Translations under genes and position numbers: made by a program
The notes under the pieces: generated by a model
Database searches by the model: none
Told to the model about the DNA's origin: nothing
The model's input: only the letters and a program-made list of their open reading frames with translations
Origin: Geothrix sp. 21YS21S-4
Lineage (GTDB): Bacteria; Acidobacteriota; Holophagae; Holophagales; Holophagaceae
Assembly (NCBI RefSeq): GCF_030845995.1
Contig: NZ_CP132719.1
Location: 1,364,001 to 1,428,000 of the forward strand
Length of the DNA: 64,000 nt
Direction of reading: 5' to 3'
Shown: positions 52,077-61,603 of the stretch, piece by piece
Layout: each line of letters opens with the position of its first letter
Position numbering within the stretch: the stretch's first letter is position 1

Positions 52077-54221
52077 CTAGACCCGCCCGTCCTCCAGCGG
52101 GACCTTGCGGATGCGCTTGCCGGTGGCCGCGAACAGGGCGTTCAGGACCGCGGGAATGGGCAGGAGGACCGGCGGCTCGCCGATGCCGGAAGGCGGTTCG
52201 GAGCTGGGCACGGCGTGGGTCTCCACGACGGGCATGTCCGGCAGGCGCAGCACGGGGAAATCGTGATATCCCGTCTGGACCGTCCGGCCCTTGTCCCAGG
52301 TGATCTGCGAGAACAGGGCGGACAGCCCGAAGGCGATTCCGCCCTCGATCTGGGCCTCCAGCCCGGCGGGATTCACCACGAATCCGCAGTCCACGGCGCA
52401 CACGATGCGGTGGACGCGCAACTGGCCCTTCACCACCGACACCTCCGCCACCTGGCTGGCGTAGGTGCGCCCGTCGAAGGCGTGGCAGGCGAGGCCCAGG
52501 GCGTGTCCCGGCGGCAGGGAGCGGCCCCAGCCGGCCTTCTCCGCGGCCATTTCCAGGGTGCGCTTGAGGCGCTGGATGTCGGGCTCGTCCCGCCCGAACT
52601 TGACCTTGCCGCGGTCGCCCAGGAGATCCAGCCGGAAGCGGAGGGGATCCTTCCCGAGGGCGTGGGCCACTTCGTCCAGGAAGCACTCCCGGGCGAACAC
52701 GTTGGGCACCACTTGGATCCCGCGCCACCAGCCCAGGGGCGTGGGCACGTCCACTTCGGCGTAGTCCACGGCGATGGCGGGGAAGGCATAGGGCGTGTCG
52801 TAAGCGCCGTTGCTCTCCACGCCGGGGAGGATGGGGGGCTTCTGGCCGCCGGTCCAGGACCGGAGGATGGACGGGCCCGCGATCCGATGGGCCCACGCGG
52901 TGACGGCGGAATCGCGGATGCCGGCCTTCATGCGGTGGAGGGTGGCGGGATGGTGCAGGTCGTGGCGGAGGTCATCCTCCCGGTCCCACACCACCTGGAT
53001 GGGCCCGCCGCCCGCGGCCTTGGCCACCTGCGCGGCCTCGGTGCTGAAGTCGGTGCCCAGGCGGCGCCCGAAGCCCCCGCCGAGGAGGGGCAGGTCGATC
53101 CTGACCTGCTCCGGCTTGAGGCCGAGGGCGGCCGCGGCCCGCTCCTGGGCCTGGTTCGCGGATTGGGTCCCCACCCACAGCTCGGCCCCGTCCCGCCGGA
53201 CCTGGGCCACGCCGTTGGGCGGCTCCACGGTGACGTGGGCCTGGTACGGGAAGGCGTATTCGGCTTCGAGGATGCGCGCCGAGGCCGCCAGGGCCTTCTC
53301 CACATCCCCCTCGCGCCGCACCTCTTCCGCCGGGCCGGCGAGGGCGGCGCGGGTGCGGCGCTCCAGGTCGGCGGAATTGAAGTCCTTGGCGGCGCCTTCG
53401 TCCCAGGTGGCGGTGGGGGCCAGGGCGTCGCGGCCCTTGAAGGCCGCCCAGGTGCGGTCCGCGATCACGGCGAGCCCCGTGGGAACTTCGACCACGGCTT
53501 TCACGCCGCGCACCGCCAGCGCCTTGGAGGCATCCCAGGCTTTGGGCTTGCCGCCGGGCACGGGGCAGCGGAGGACGGCGGCCACCCGCTGGCCGGGGCG
53601 GCGGACGTCGAGGCCGAAGATCGCCTTGCCGGTGACGAGCGCCGGACCGTCCACCCGGGGCGTCCGCTTGCCCATCAGCCGGTAGTCGGCGGGTTTCTTG
53701 AGGGGCGGATCCTTGGGCACGGGCTGGTGGGCTGCGGCTTCAGCGAGGTCACCGTACCCGAGCTTCCGCCCGCCGGGGCCGAGAACGAAGCCCTGCTCGG
53801 TGCGGCACTCGGCGGGGGATACGCCCCACTGCGCGGCCGCGGCGGCCTTCAGCATCTCCCGCGCGGCGGCGCCCGCGGTGCGGAGGGCGTTCCAGGTGGT
53901 GCTGACGCTGGTGCTGCCGCCGGTCTGCATGGCCTTGAAATCCGGGCCCGGCTGGGCGTTCACGACCTCGATCCGCGCCCAGTCCAGATCGAGTTCCTCG
54001 GCCACGACGAGGGGCAGGGCCGTGCGGACGCCCTGGCCCATCTCGGCCTTGGGTACGGTGATCTGCACGGTCCCATCCGTTCGGATGGTGAGGAAGGCGT
54101 TGGGCCGGAAGGCGGCCTTGGCGGCCTCCGGCGGGGCGGGGCGGGCATCCAGGCGGAGGCCCAGAACGAGGCCCGCGCCCGCGGAACCGGCCACTTTCAG
54201 GAAGTCGCGGCGGCTGGTCAC
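52077..54221 (-). CDS. Tat-exported molybdenum hydroxylase, large subunit (IorB-like)
   Basis: 714 residues. [10 protein letters not shown] at 3-12 is a Tat signal, so the folded enzyme is exported. [21 protein letters not shown] near 58, [17 protein letters not shown] near 97, [19 protein letters not shown] near 375 and the closing [19 protein letters not shown] (active-site Glu region) match the isoquinoline 1-oxidoreductase/aldehyde dehydrogenase group with a duplicated Mo-binding half. It likely oxidises an aldehyde or N-heterocycle in the periplasm. The GTG overlaps the small-subunit stop (GTGA). Confidence 0.9.
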   Translation of the reverse strand: MTSRRDFLKVAGSAGAGLVLGLRLDARPAPPEAAKAAFRPNAFLTIRTDGTVQITVPKAEMGQGVRTALPLVVAEELDLDWARIEVVNAQPGPDFKAMQTGGSTSVSTTWNALRTAGAAAREMLKAAAAAQWGVSPAECRTEQGFVLGPGGRKLGYGDLAEAAAHQPVPKDPPLKKPADYRLMGKRTPRVDGPALVTGKAIFGLDVRRPGQRVAAVLRCPVPGGKPKAWDASKALAVRGVKAVVEVPTGLAVIADRTWAAFKGRDALAPTATWDEGAAKDFNSADLERRTRAALAGPAEEVRREGDVEKALAASARILEAEYAFPYQAHVTVEPPNGVAQVRRDGAELWVGTQSANQAQERAAAALGLKPEQVRIDLPLLGGGFGRRLGTDFSTEAAQVAKAAGGGPIQVVWDREDDLRHDLHHPATLHRMKAGIRDSAVTAWAHRIAGPSILRSWTGGQKPPILPGVESNGAYDTPYAFPAIAVDYAEVDVPTPLGWWRGIQVVPNVFARECFLDEVAHALGKDPLRFRLDLLGDRGKVKFGRDEPDIQRLKRTLEMAAEKAGWGRSLPPGHALGLACHAFDGRTYASQVAEVSVVKGQLRVHRIVCAVDCGFVVNPAGLEAQIEGGIAFGLSALFSQITWDKGRTVQTGYHDFPVLRLPDMPVVETHAVPSSEPPSGIGEPPVLLPIPAVLNALFAATGKRIRKVPLEDGRV

Positions 54222-54679
54222 TTGGCACCTCCCGCGGCGCGCTTCACGGCCTTCCGGACGCGGGGATAGGTCCCGCAGCGGCAGATGTGGTCGGCGAAGG
54301 CCTCGTCGATGTCCCCGTCGGTGGGGCGGGCCTTCCATTTGAGGAGGGCCGCGGCGGTCATGATCATTCCCGGCTGGCAGTAGCCGCACTGGGAGACGTC
54401 CTCGGCGAGCCACGCCTTCTGCACCGGATGGGAGCCGTCCTTCGACAGTCCCTCGACGGTCACCACCGAATGGCCCGCGGCCTCCTTGATGGGGGTCTGG
54501 CAGGAGCGCGCCGCCTTGCCGTCCAGGTGGACGACGCAGGACCCGCACACGCCCTGGCCGCACCCGAACTTGGTGCCGGTGAGTCCGAGGTTGTCGCGCA
54601 GGATCCACAGGAGCGGCGTGTCGGCATCGGCATCCACGGTGCGGACGCGGCCGTTCACGGTCAGCTGGTAGGCGGGCAT
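54218..54679 (-). CDS. Molybdenum hydroxylase, small 2x[2Fe-2S] subunit (IorA-like)
   Basis: 153 residues. A plant-type 2Fe-2S site with C40, C45, C48 and C60 ([11 protein letters not shown]) is followed by an all-helical second site with C98, C101, C133 and C135 ([11 protein letters not shown]). It passes electrons from the molybdenum centre to an external acceptor. It has no signal peptide and is probably exported together with the large subunit. First gene of the operon. Confidence 0.93.
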   Translation of the reverse strand: MPAYQLTVNGRVRTVDADADTPLLWILRDNLGLTGTKFGCGQGVCGSCVVHLDGKAARSCQTPIKEAAGHSVVTVEGLSKDGSHPVQKAWLAEDVSQCGYCQPGMIMTAAALLKWKARPTDGDIDEAFADHICRCGTYPRVRKAVKRAAGGAK

Positions 54680-54776
54680 GGCAGCTCCCTCAACTATCGT
54701 GTGACGAGGGCTCTACCCTACGCCCGCCGCGCCCGGCCCGCAACGGTGATAGCGTGGCGCATCGCGGGAGGATCCG

Positions 54777-55604
54777 ATGTCGAGGCGCGCGCTGGCACCT
54801 TTCCTTGCGGCCGGAATCGCGGTGCTGCCGGGCCGGGCGGAAGCGCCGATCGAATCCGTGCGGCGGGCGGAGCTGGCCTTCGCCCGCATGGCCGACGAGC
54901 GGGGCATCCGTCCCGCGTTCCTGGCCTGGCTGGCGGAGGACGCCCTGGTCTTTACGCCGAGGATGATCGGCGGCCGGGACCACTACGGGAAGGAACCGGC
55001 CGATGGCGGCCACCTTGCCTGGTACCCGGAGGCCATGGGAATCGCCGCGTCCGGCGAGCTCGCCTGGAGCCTCGGTCCATGGGGCTACGCCGCCGGAAAG
55101 GGGAAGGAGCCCCTGGTCCACGGCCATTTCCTGTCGGTGTGGCGCCGCCGGAGCGGCGCGTGGAAGGTGGCGGCGGACATCGGCGTGCCCCACGGCGCTC
55201 CCGCGCGGTCCATCGGGCCCTTCGTCCCCCAGGCCGCCGCGGGGAAGCCGCTTTCGGCCTCCAACGCCCTGCCGGAGTTGCGGCGGAAGGAGGCGCTCCT
55301 TGCCGCGGCGTGGGCGGAAAAGGGCGGGGCGGCCCTGGTCCCGGATCTCGCGAAGGACGCGCGGCTGCTGCGGCGGGGTTCCCAGCCGCTCCGGGGCGAA
55401 GGGGTGGCCCAGGTGCTCGAAGCCGAGCCGCCGGCCCGCTGGGAACCGGCGCGGGTGGAGGCGGCTTCCAGCGGGGACCTGGGTTGGACCTGCGGCGAGC
55501 TCCTGCCGCCGAACGGCCCGGGCGCCAGCTTCCTGCGCGTGTGGATCCGCGAGGAAGGGGTGTGGAAGGTCCTGTTCGACGTGCGGGTTCCCCACCAGCC
55601 CTAG
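54777..55604 (+). CDS. Exported protein with two NTF2-like domains
   Basis: 275 residues. A short hydrophobic N-terminus (LAPFLAAGIAVLPGRA) precedes two copies of a DUF4440/SnoaL-like pattern. The first is at about 25-135 (RRAELAFARMADERG, AFLAWLAEDALVF, LSVWRRRSGAWKVAADIGVPH), the second at about 165-273 (ELRRKEALLAAAWAEKG, FLRVWIREEGVWKVLFDVRVPH). Matching ends WKVxxDxxVPH show an internal duplication. Function unknown. Confidence 0.7.
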   Translation: MSRRALAPFLAAGIAVLPGRAEAPIESVRRAELAFARMADERGIRPAFLAWLAEDALVFTPRMIGGRDHYGKEPADGGHLAWYPEAMGIAASGELAWSLGPWGYAAGKGKEPLVHGHFLSVWRRRSGAWKVAADIGVPHGAPARSIGPFVPQAAAGKPLSASNALPELRRKEALLAAAWAEKGGAALVPDLAKDARLLRRGSQPLRGEGVAQVLEAEPPARWEPARVEAASSGDLGWTCGELLPPNGPGASFLRVWIREEGVWKVLFDVRVPHQP

Positions 55605-55652
55605 GTCTGGCATCCCTCTCGCCCTGTTCCCGGGTTGTGTCGGGAGTTTGTC

Positions 55653-56180
55653 GTGGTGAGACGGGTGGTGCTGATCCTGGGATTGCTGGCGGGGCTGGGG
55701 CTGAGCGCCCAGGGCGCGGACCGGCCCGCCCCGGCGCCGACCCCGGCGGAAAAGGAACTGCAGGCTCCGTTGACGCTGGAGGACGGAAAACCGACTCCGG
55801 GGCAGGCCTCTGAAGCCGGGCCTTCCGGATTGCGGGCCTTCGGATCGCTGGTTCTGGTCCTGGGCCTGGCGGGGGCCAGCCTCTGGGCGCTGAAAAAGTA
55901 CGGCCGGGGCAAGCTCCCGGGCAGCGGCGGCGGCAAGCTGCGGGTGGAGGAGACCCTCGCCCTGGGCGACCGCCGCTACGTGTCGATCCTGGACGCCGAG
56001 GGCGAGCGGTTCCTCATCGGGCTCACGCCGCAGGGCATCAGCCTGATCTCGCGGCTGGATCCCGGCGACCGCGGGGAGCCCGAGACCTTCGACGCCGCCC
56101 TCTCCCGCCAAGTGGACCTGGGCCGGCCGGTGCCGGTGAAGGAGATGGAAGCGCTGCTCAAGCAGGGCGGTGGCCAGTGA
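55653..56180 (+). CDS. fliO: Flagellar biosynthesis protein FliO
   Basis: About 175 residues. A signal-like N-terminus is followed by a Pro/Ala-rich stretch, a single membrane segment (FGSLVLVLGLAGASLWALKKY near 60-80) and a small cytoplasmic domain (LRVEETLALGDRRYVSILDAEGERFLIGLTPQGISL) typical of FliO. FliO helps assemble the FliP ring. GGGAG lies 6 bases before the GTG at 55653. The following fliP overlap makes the call firm. Confidence 0.85.
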   Translation: MVRRVVLILGLLAGLGLSAQGADRPAPAPTPAEKELQAPLTLEDGKPTPGQASEAGPSGLRAFGSLVLVLGLAGASLWALKKYGRGKLPGSGGGKLRVEETLALGDRRYVSILDAEGERFLIGLTPQGISLISRLDPGDRGEPETFDAALSRQVDLGRPVPVKEMEALLKQGGGQ

Positions 56181-56932
56181 ACCGCATTCTCCGGTGGCTC
56201 CCCGCGGCCTGCCTGCTGCTGGCGGGCGCGGCCCTGTGCGCCCAGCCCGCGGCGCCGCTGCCGTCCCTCACCGTCGACTTCGGGAAGTCCCCGTCGGGCC
56301 CCGCCCTGAGCTCCAGCCTCCAGGCGGTCATGCTCCTCACCATCCTGACCCTGGCGCCCACCATCCTGATGACCGCCACGAGCTTCACGCGGATCGTGGT
56401 GGTGATGCACTTCCTCCGCCAGGGCCTGGGCACCCAGCAGACGCCCTCGAACCAGGTGCTGATCAGCCTGTCGCTGGTGCTCACCTTCTTCATCATGGCG
56501 CCCACCGCGCGGGAGATTAACGCGACGGTCCTGCAGCCGCTTCAGCGCAACGAGCTGACCACGGACCAGGCCCTGGATCGCACCGCGGCGCCCATGAAGG
56601 TGTTCATGCTGCGCCACACCCGGAAGAAGGATCTGGCGCTGTTCCTGCGGATCGCCAAGGCGCCCGCGCCCCGCACCAAGGCCGACGTGCCCATGGAATG
56701 CCTGCTGCCGGCCTTCCTCATCAGCGAGCTGAAGACCGCCTTCGAGATCGGCTTCATGATCTTCCTGCCCTTCCTGGTGGTGGACATGGTGGTGGCCAGC
56801 ATCCTCCTCAGCATGGGCATGATGATGCTTCCGCCCGTGGTGATCTCGCTGCCCTTCAAGGTGCTGCTGTTCGTGCTCGTGGACGGCTGGTACCTCATCG
56901 TAGGGTCGCTCGTGCGGGGGTACACCGGATGA
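56177..56932 (+). CDS. fliP: Flagellar export gate protein FliP
   Basis: 251 residues. Signal peptide, then LLTILTLAPTILMTATSFTRIVVVMHFLRQGLGTQQTPSNQVL near 55-95, the FliP hallmark. FEIGFMIFLPFLVVDMVVASILLSMGMMMLPPVVISLPFKVLLFVLVDGW follows in the C-terminal half. Forms the core of the type III export gate with FliQ and FliR. GTG start overlaps fliO, and its stop overlaps fliQ. Confidence 0.96.
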   Translation: MNRILRWLPAACLLLAGAALCAQPAAPLPSLTVDFGKSPSGPALSSSLQAVMLLTILTLAPTILMTATSFTRIVVVMHFLRQGLGTQQTPSNQVLISLSLVLTFFIMAPTAREINATVLQPLQRNELTTDQALDRTAAPMKVFMLRHTRKKDLALFLRIAKAPAPRTKADVPMECLLPAFLISELKTAFEIGFMIFLPFLVVDMVVASILLSMGMMMLPPVVISLPFKVLLFVLVDGWYLIVGSLVRGYTG

Positions 56933-57207
56933 ACGAGCTGCTGATCGCCCAGTTGGGCAAGGAAGCCCTCAAGACGGCGCTGCTGGTGGCGGGACCCGCC
57001 CTGGCGGTGTCGCTGGTGGTGGGGCTCGTCGTGTCGGTGTTCCAGGTGGTGACCAGCCTCCAGGACCAGACCATCGCCTTCGTGCCCAAGGTGGTGGCGG
57101 TGATGGCGGTGGTGGCGCTCAGCTTCCCCTGGATGCTCCAGATCATGCTCCGCTTCACCACGCGGATGTTCACGGACTTCAACGCCGTGGTCCGGCAGTT
57201 GAACTGA
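56929..57207 (+). CDS. fliQ: Flagellar export gate protein FliQ
   Basis: 92 residues with two membrane segments. GPALAVSLVVGLVVSVFQVVTSLQDQTIAFVPK is the conserved FliQ core. The ATG at 56929 overlaps the fliP stop (ATGA). Small gate subunit that wraps the FliP-FliR ring. Confidence 0.95.
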   Translation: MNELLIAQLGKEALKTALLVAGPALAVSLVVGLVVSVFQVVTSLQDQTIAFVPKVVAVMAVVALSFPWMLQIMLRFTTRMFTDFNAVVRQLN

Positions 57208-57211
57208 CGCC

Positions 57212-57997
57212 GTGATCCCCTCCCTCTCCGGTTCCGCGATCTGGGCCTTCACGGGCGCCAAGGCGGCGCTGTGGGTGCTGGTCCTCACCCGTCTCACGGG
57301 GCTGCTGGCGGCCTTCCCCATGCTGGGCTCCGAGCAGATGCCCCTCCAGGTCCGCGCGGCGCTGGCGGCCATGCTCGCCACGGTGATCCTGCCGGTGGTG
57401 CCGGTTCCCCCGACCATTCCGACGGGATTGCCCGAGCTGGTGGGCCTGATGACTTCGGAGCTGGCGATAGGGCTGCTCCTGGGAACGGTGGTGGCCTGGA
57501 TCCTGGAGGCGGTGGCCTTCGCGGGGATGCTCATGGACACGCAGATGGGCTTCTCCTTCGTCCAGTTCGTGGATCCCACCACCTCCCAGAGCGCCTCGAT
57601 CTCGGGCTCGCTCATGACCCAGATCGCGGCGCTGCTGGTGTTCATCACGGGGCTGCACCACCAGATGATCCTGGCCCTGGTGGACAGCTACCGCGTGGCG
57701 CCGCTGGGGCAGGGCATGCCCCTCCAGGCCATGGGGCTGATCGCGCTGCTGGGGCAGCTCCTGGCCAAGGGCTTCCAGCTGGCCTTCCCCGTGCTGGCAG
57801 TGCTGTTCCTCCTCGACATGATCCTGGGCATCTCGGGCAAGTTCATGCCCCAGCTCCAGCTGCTCCAGTTGAGCTTTCCCCTGAAGATCGCCTTGGGGAT
57901 GGTGATCCTGGGGCTGGTCCTCCGGGAATTGGGCCCCTGGCTGGTGCCGCTGCTGGAATCGGCGCCGCGGGTCGCCCTGAAGCTGCTGGGGGGCTGA
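57212..57997 (+). CDS. fliR: Flagellar export gate protein FliR
   Basis: 261 residues, hydrophobic throughout, with six or more membrane segments. LVLTRLTGLLAAFPMLGSEQMPLQVRAALAAMLA near 25-58 and MGFSFVQFVDPTTSQSASISG near 112 are the FliR signatures. GTG start 4 bp after fliQ. Confidence 0.95.
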   Translation: MIPSLSGSAIWAFTGAKAALWVLVLTRLTGLLAAFPMLGSEQMPLQVRAALAAMLATVILPVVPVPPTIPTGLPELVGLMTSELAIGLLLGTVVAWILEAVAFAGMLMDTQMGFSFVQFVDPTTSQSASISGSLMTQIAALLVFITGLHHQMILALVDSYRVAPLGQGMPLQAMGLIALLGQLLAKGFQLAFPVLAVLFLLDMILGISGKFMPQLQLLQLSFPLKIALGMVILGLVLRELGPWLVPLLESAPRVALKLLGG

Positions 57998-57998
57998 G

Positions 57999-59054
57999 GT
58001 GGCCAACGATCCCGGCCGCACCGAGCGCGCCACTCCCCGGCGGCGCAACAAGGCGCGGGAGGAGGGCTCCGTCCCCCGCAGCACGGATTTCGACGGCGCC
58101 CTGCTGCTGTGGGGGAACTTCTTCCTGTTCATGGGACTGGGGGGCGCGACCCTGGCCCTGATGACCAAGCAGGTGGCCCATTTCCTGAGCCGCGCCCAGC
58201 CCGGCGCGCTTTCCGAAGCCGGCCGGATCACGCTCCTGGCGGACGTGCTGACCATCCTGGGCAAGCTGGTCCTCCCCTTTCTGGCGGTGAACCTGGGGGT
58301 GGCCCTCATCACCGGGTTCGCCCAGCGGGGCTTCACCTTCAGCACCAAGGGGCTCGAGCCCAAGTTCGACCGCCTGAACCCCGCCCAGGGCTTCCAGCGG
58401 ATCTTCTCCTCCCGCGCCCTGGTGGATCTGCTCAAGAGCGTGGCCAAGTTCGCCCTTCTGGCCTGGGTCTCCTACGCCGTGCTGGCCCCGCGGATCCCCA
58501 TCCTGATGGCCACCCTCAAGCTCCCGCTGGGCCAGTCGATGGACCTGTTCCAGAGCGCGGTGTTCGCCCTCTACCGGAACGTGATGCTGGCCATGCTCCT
58601 GATCGCCGTGGCGGATTTCGGATGGCAGCGGTTCTCGTGGGAGAAGAGCATCCGGATGACCAAGCAGGAAGTCCGGGACGAGATGAAGGATTCGGAAGGC
58701 AGCCCCGAGGTGAAGCAGAAGCAGAAGTCCATCATGCAGGCGGCGGCCCGGCGGCGGATGCTGGCCGAGGTGCCCAAGGCCACGGTGGTGGTGACGAACC
58801 CGACCCACGTGGCCATCGCCCTGCGCTACGACGCCGAGACCGCGGCGCCCGTCTGCCTGGCCAAGGGCCTGGACCACCTCGCGCTCAAGATCCGCGAAAA
58901 GGCGAAGGAAGCGGGCGTGCCCATCCTGGAGCGGCCGGAATTGGCCCGGGCCCTCTACCGCGCGGTGGACGTGAACGAGCCCATTCCCAAGGACCTCTAC
59001 CAGGCCGTGGCCCAGGTGCTGGCCTTCGTCTACCGCCTGCGGGGCGCGGCCTGA
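57999..59054 (+). CDS. flhB: Flagellar export switch protein FlhB
   Basis: 351 residues. An N-terminal TERATPRRRNKAREEGSVPRS precedes four membrane segments and a cytoplasmic domain with the self-cleavage site NPTH (267-270). Cleavage between N and P switches export from rod/hook to filament proteins. GTG start one base after the fliR stop. flhA and other flagellar genes do not follow in the window. Confidence 0.96.
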   Translation: MANDPGRTERATPRRRNKAREEGSVPRSTDFDGALLLWGNFFLFMGLGGATLALMTKQVAHFLSRAQPGALSEAGRITLLADVLTILGKLVLPFLAVNLGVALITGFAQRGFTFSTKGLEPKFDRLNPAQGFQRIFSSRALVDLLKSVAKFALLAWVSYAVLAPRIPILMATLKLPLGQSMDLFQSAVFALYRNVMLAMLLIAVADFGWQRFSWEKSIRMTKQEVRDEMKDSEGSPEVKQKQKSIMQAAARRRMLAEVPKATVVVTNPTHVAIALRYDAETAAPVCLAKGLDHLALKIREKAKEAGVPILERPELARALYRAVDVNEPIPKDLYQAVAQVLAFVYRLRGAA

Positions 59055-59139
59055 CGGGAAGGCGGGCAGGACGACCCAACCTCTAGTCTCCGGGCGTCTT
59101 GGCCGACAAGATGGGGACACGCCATCCGAGGATTCCGCT

Positions 59140-59793
59140 TTGAGCCCCCGTCCCATCGTCCCCCCCCACGTCCCGTCCCCGAGCCTCCTGCTGGTGGACG
59201 ACGATCCCGTGCCCCGGGAGACGCTGTCCACGCTGCTGATGGGCGAGGGATTCAACGTGGTGACCGCCGCCACGGGCGAAGAGGCGGAGCGGCTGCTGCG
59301 GTCCGCCAAGCCCCCCTTCGACCTGGTGATCACCGATCTGGTAATGCCGGGCAAATCGGGGATGGACGTCCTGCGCGTGGCGCTCAACACCAATCCGAGC
59401 TGCACGGTCCTGCTGCTCACGGGCTTCGGCAGCGTGCGCGAGGCCACGGAGGCCATGGAGCTGGGCGCCTTCGACTTCGTCACCAAGCCGATGCAGATCG
59501 ACCAGTTCCGCAACACGCTCCGCCGCCTCATGGAGCGCCGGGCCCTGGCCCACGAGCGCGACGAACTACGGGAGAAGGTGCGGGTCCTGACGGAGCGGGC
59601 CGAGCGCCTTGAGACGACTCTGGGCCGGATGGAGATCCTGGCGAACCGCATCACGCCCACGGAAGCCGCCGCCGAAAAGCCCGATCCCCTGGCGGACCTG
59701 GAGCGGCTGGCGGCGCTCAAGGCCAAGGGGCTCCTGTCGGACGAGGAGTTCGAGCAGGGAAAGCGGAATCTCCTGTCGCGATGGCTGGCATGA
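59140..59793 (+). CDS. Response regulator with coiled coil and C-terminal SHOCT-like motif
   Basis: 217 residues. Receiver domain 13-130 with D20-D22, phosphoacceptor D66 (VITDLVMPG), T94 and K116 intact. A coiled coil follows (about 130-165, heptads rich in Arg/Glu/Leu). The end is a short SHOCT-like helix pair (DLERLAALKAKGLLSDEEFEQGKRNLL, 182-213). There is no DNA-binding or enzymatic output. TTG start with GAGG upstream. Placed directly after flhB, it may serve motility or surface control; that is inference. Confidence 0.8.
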   Translation: MSPRPIVPPHVPSPSLLLVDDDPVPRETLSTLLMGEGFNVVTAATGEEAERLLRSAKPPFDLVITDLVMPGKSGMDVLRVALNTNPSCTVLLLTGFGSVREATEAMELGAFDFVTKPMQIDQFRNTLRRLMERRALAHERDELREKVRVLTERAERLETTLGRMEILANRITPTEAAAEKPDPLADLERLAALKAKGLLSDEEFEQGKRNLLSRWLA

Positions 59794-61568
59794 GGCTCCC
59801 GCCGGCCGCGGTCCTGCTTGTCGCCGCGCTCTCGCTGGCGGCGCAGCACGAGGCTCCCAAGGCCGCGCCCCCGGCCTCCAAGGGCCCCAAGCGGATGACG
59901 GATGCCGAGATCGGGGAACTGGCCAAGGAGGCCCTCCGGGCCGAGGATCCCGCGGCCATCCGCGGGCTGCTGGCGCGTCTCAAGGACCACACGTTCAAGT
60001 CCAGCAAGGTGCCCGAGCGCGAGCTGGTGCTCTACGCCCAGGGCATGCTGGAGGCCCGGCTGGGCAATCTCAGCGGAGCGGCGGTGGCGCTGCGGAAGCT
60101 GGAGCGCCAGTGGCCCAATTCCCCGTTCATGGGGGAGGCCCAGACGCTGCTGGCGGAGGAAGCCGTCGACCAGCGCCGCTTCAAGGAAGCCGAGGGTCGG
60201 CTCCACCGCGCCCTCGCGTCCGACATCCCCTCCGAGCGCAAGCGGAAGGCGCAGGAGCTGCTGCTGTGGACCCTCGCGGAGCAGGGCCGCCCCCGGGAAG
60301 GGCTGGCCATCGTCCAGTCGCTCCGGCCGCTGGAGGGGCAGGAGAAGCCCACGGAAAAGGGGTTGGTCGCCATCACCGAGATCCTCGCCCTTTCCGGAGA
60401 GCGGTCCCAGACCGAAGGCAGCCGCAACTCCTTCCGGAACCTCTATCCCAAGAGCCCCCTGGCCCCGCGCGTGGAACTGGCCTACGGGCAGATGCTGGGG
60501 CGCGCCGGGGACGCGAAGGCCGCAGCGGCCGTCCTGCAGAAGCTGATCAAGGATCACGGCGCCACGTCCCAGGCGGACGACGCCCGGCTGGCCCTGGCGA
60601 ATCTCCTCACGGACGGCAGTCTTCCCGAGGCCAAGGACCTGCCGAGCGCCGAAGCCCTCCTCGCGGAGGTGCGCAAGGGCGGGCGCAAGGTGCCCCGCGG
60701 CCTGGGCCAGATCGTGGAACTGCGCGTCCTCACGGGAAAGCAGCAGTGGGAGGAGGCCCTGGACCTGGTGGACCGCCTCGATTCCGCCACCCAGGACGAG
60801 CCCGAGGTGAAGACGCTGTGGAAGGGCGCCTGGGGCGCGTGGGTGGCCCAGCGGCTGGAGAAGGGCTATGCCGGCGAACTGCTGGCGCGGCTGAAGCCCG
60901 GCACCTACGCGGCGCTGGAACCCAAGGCCCGCACCGGCGTGGCGGAACTGCTGGCTTCGGCCGGGCTGGTGGAGACGCTCCCCGCGCTGCTCGCGGAAGT
61001 GCCCGCGAAAGGCCGGCCGGCGCTGCGGAAGGCCGTCCTCGTCAAGCTGCAGCCGGAAGGCCATCCGGCGGCGGTGATCAAGCTGCTGCCGCCTCGGGGC
61101 GATTCGCCGGACGAGGCGCTGGCCCGGGCCCGCGCGGAGGCGGCCCAGGAGCATTGGCCCCAGTTGCGGGCGGCCCTGGGCGGAGCGCGATCCGGCGGAG
61201 AGCGGGTGAAGGCCGTGCTCCGGCTGCTGGAGCGTCCGTTGGCCTCCGGCGAGACCGGCGCCCAGCGGCTGAAGGAAGCCGAAGGCTGGCTGGCCCGCGC
61301 GCCCGAGAAGGGCGACACGCGGGAGCCCCTCGCCATCCTGGTGGCGGACCTGCGGTTCCGGAACGGCGATCCCAAGGGCGCCCTGGCCCTCTACCCCCCC
61401 AAGCCCGCCGCGGCGGACCAGCGGGGATGGGTGGCGCTCATGCGCGCCGAGTCGATGCTGAAGCTGGGGCAGCGGGAGGAGGCGAAGGCCCTGGTCCGCG
61501 GCGCCCGGGACGAGCAGGGCTTCAAGGGGCAGCGCGATGCCCTCGCCCGGAGTCTCGGCGCCTATTGA
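59790..61568 (+). CDS. Exported TPR-like repeat protein
   Basis: About 592 residues: signal peptide (AAVLLVAALSLAAQ) and then Ala/Leu/Glu-rich helical repeats with TPR-like spacing through most of the length (for example LGNLSGAAVALRKLERQWPNSPF and RRFKEAEGRLHRALA). Start taken at 59790, where ATG overlaps the preceding stop (ATGA); an ATG nine bases earlier is possible. Family not recognised beyond the repeats. Likely a periplasmic or outer-membrane scaffold. Confidence 0.65.
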   Translation: MRLPPAAVLLVAALSLAAQHEAPKAAPPASKGPKRMTDAEIGELAKEALRAEDPAAIRGLLARLKDHTFKSSKVPERELVLYAQGMLEARLGNLSGAAVALRKLERQWPNSPFMGEAQTLLAEEAVDQRRFKEAEGRLHRALASDIPSERKRKAQELLLWTLAEQGRPREGLAIVQSLRPLEGQEKPTEKGLVAITEILALSGERSQTEGSRNSFRNLYPKSPLAPRVELAYGQMLGRAGDAKAAAAVLQKLIKDHGATSQADDARLALANLLTDGSLPEAKDLPSAEALLAEVRKGGRKVPRGLGQIVELRVLTGKQQWEEALDLVDRLDSATQDEPEVKTLWKGAWGAWVAQRLEKGYAGELLARLKPGTYAALEPKARTGVAELLASAGLVETLPALLAEVPAKGRPALRKAVLVKLQPEGHPAAVIKLLPPRGDSPDEALARARAEAAQEHWPQLRAALGGARSGGERVKAVLRLLERPLASGETGAQRLKEAEGWLARAPEKGDTREPLAILVADLRFRNGDPKGALALYPPKPAAADQRGWVALMRAESMLKLGQREEAKALVRGARDEQGFKGQRDALARSLGAY

Positions 61569-61603
61569 GGCGGTATCCTGGAGGATCCCCTCCGGAGAGA
61601 CCG

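Noticed and set aside
57843-61154. A 1103-codon minus-strand frame across flhB, the response regulator and the TPR-like gene
   Set aside because: Shadow of three well-supported plus-strand genes with no ribosome site or recognisable domain.
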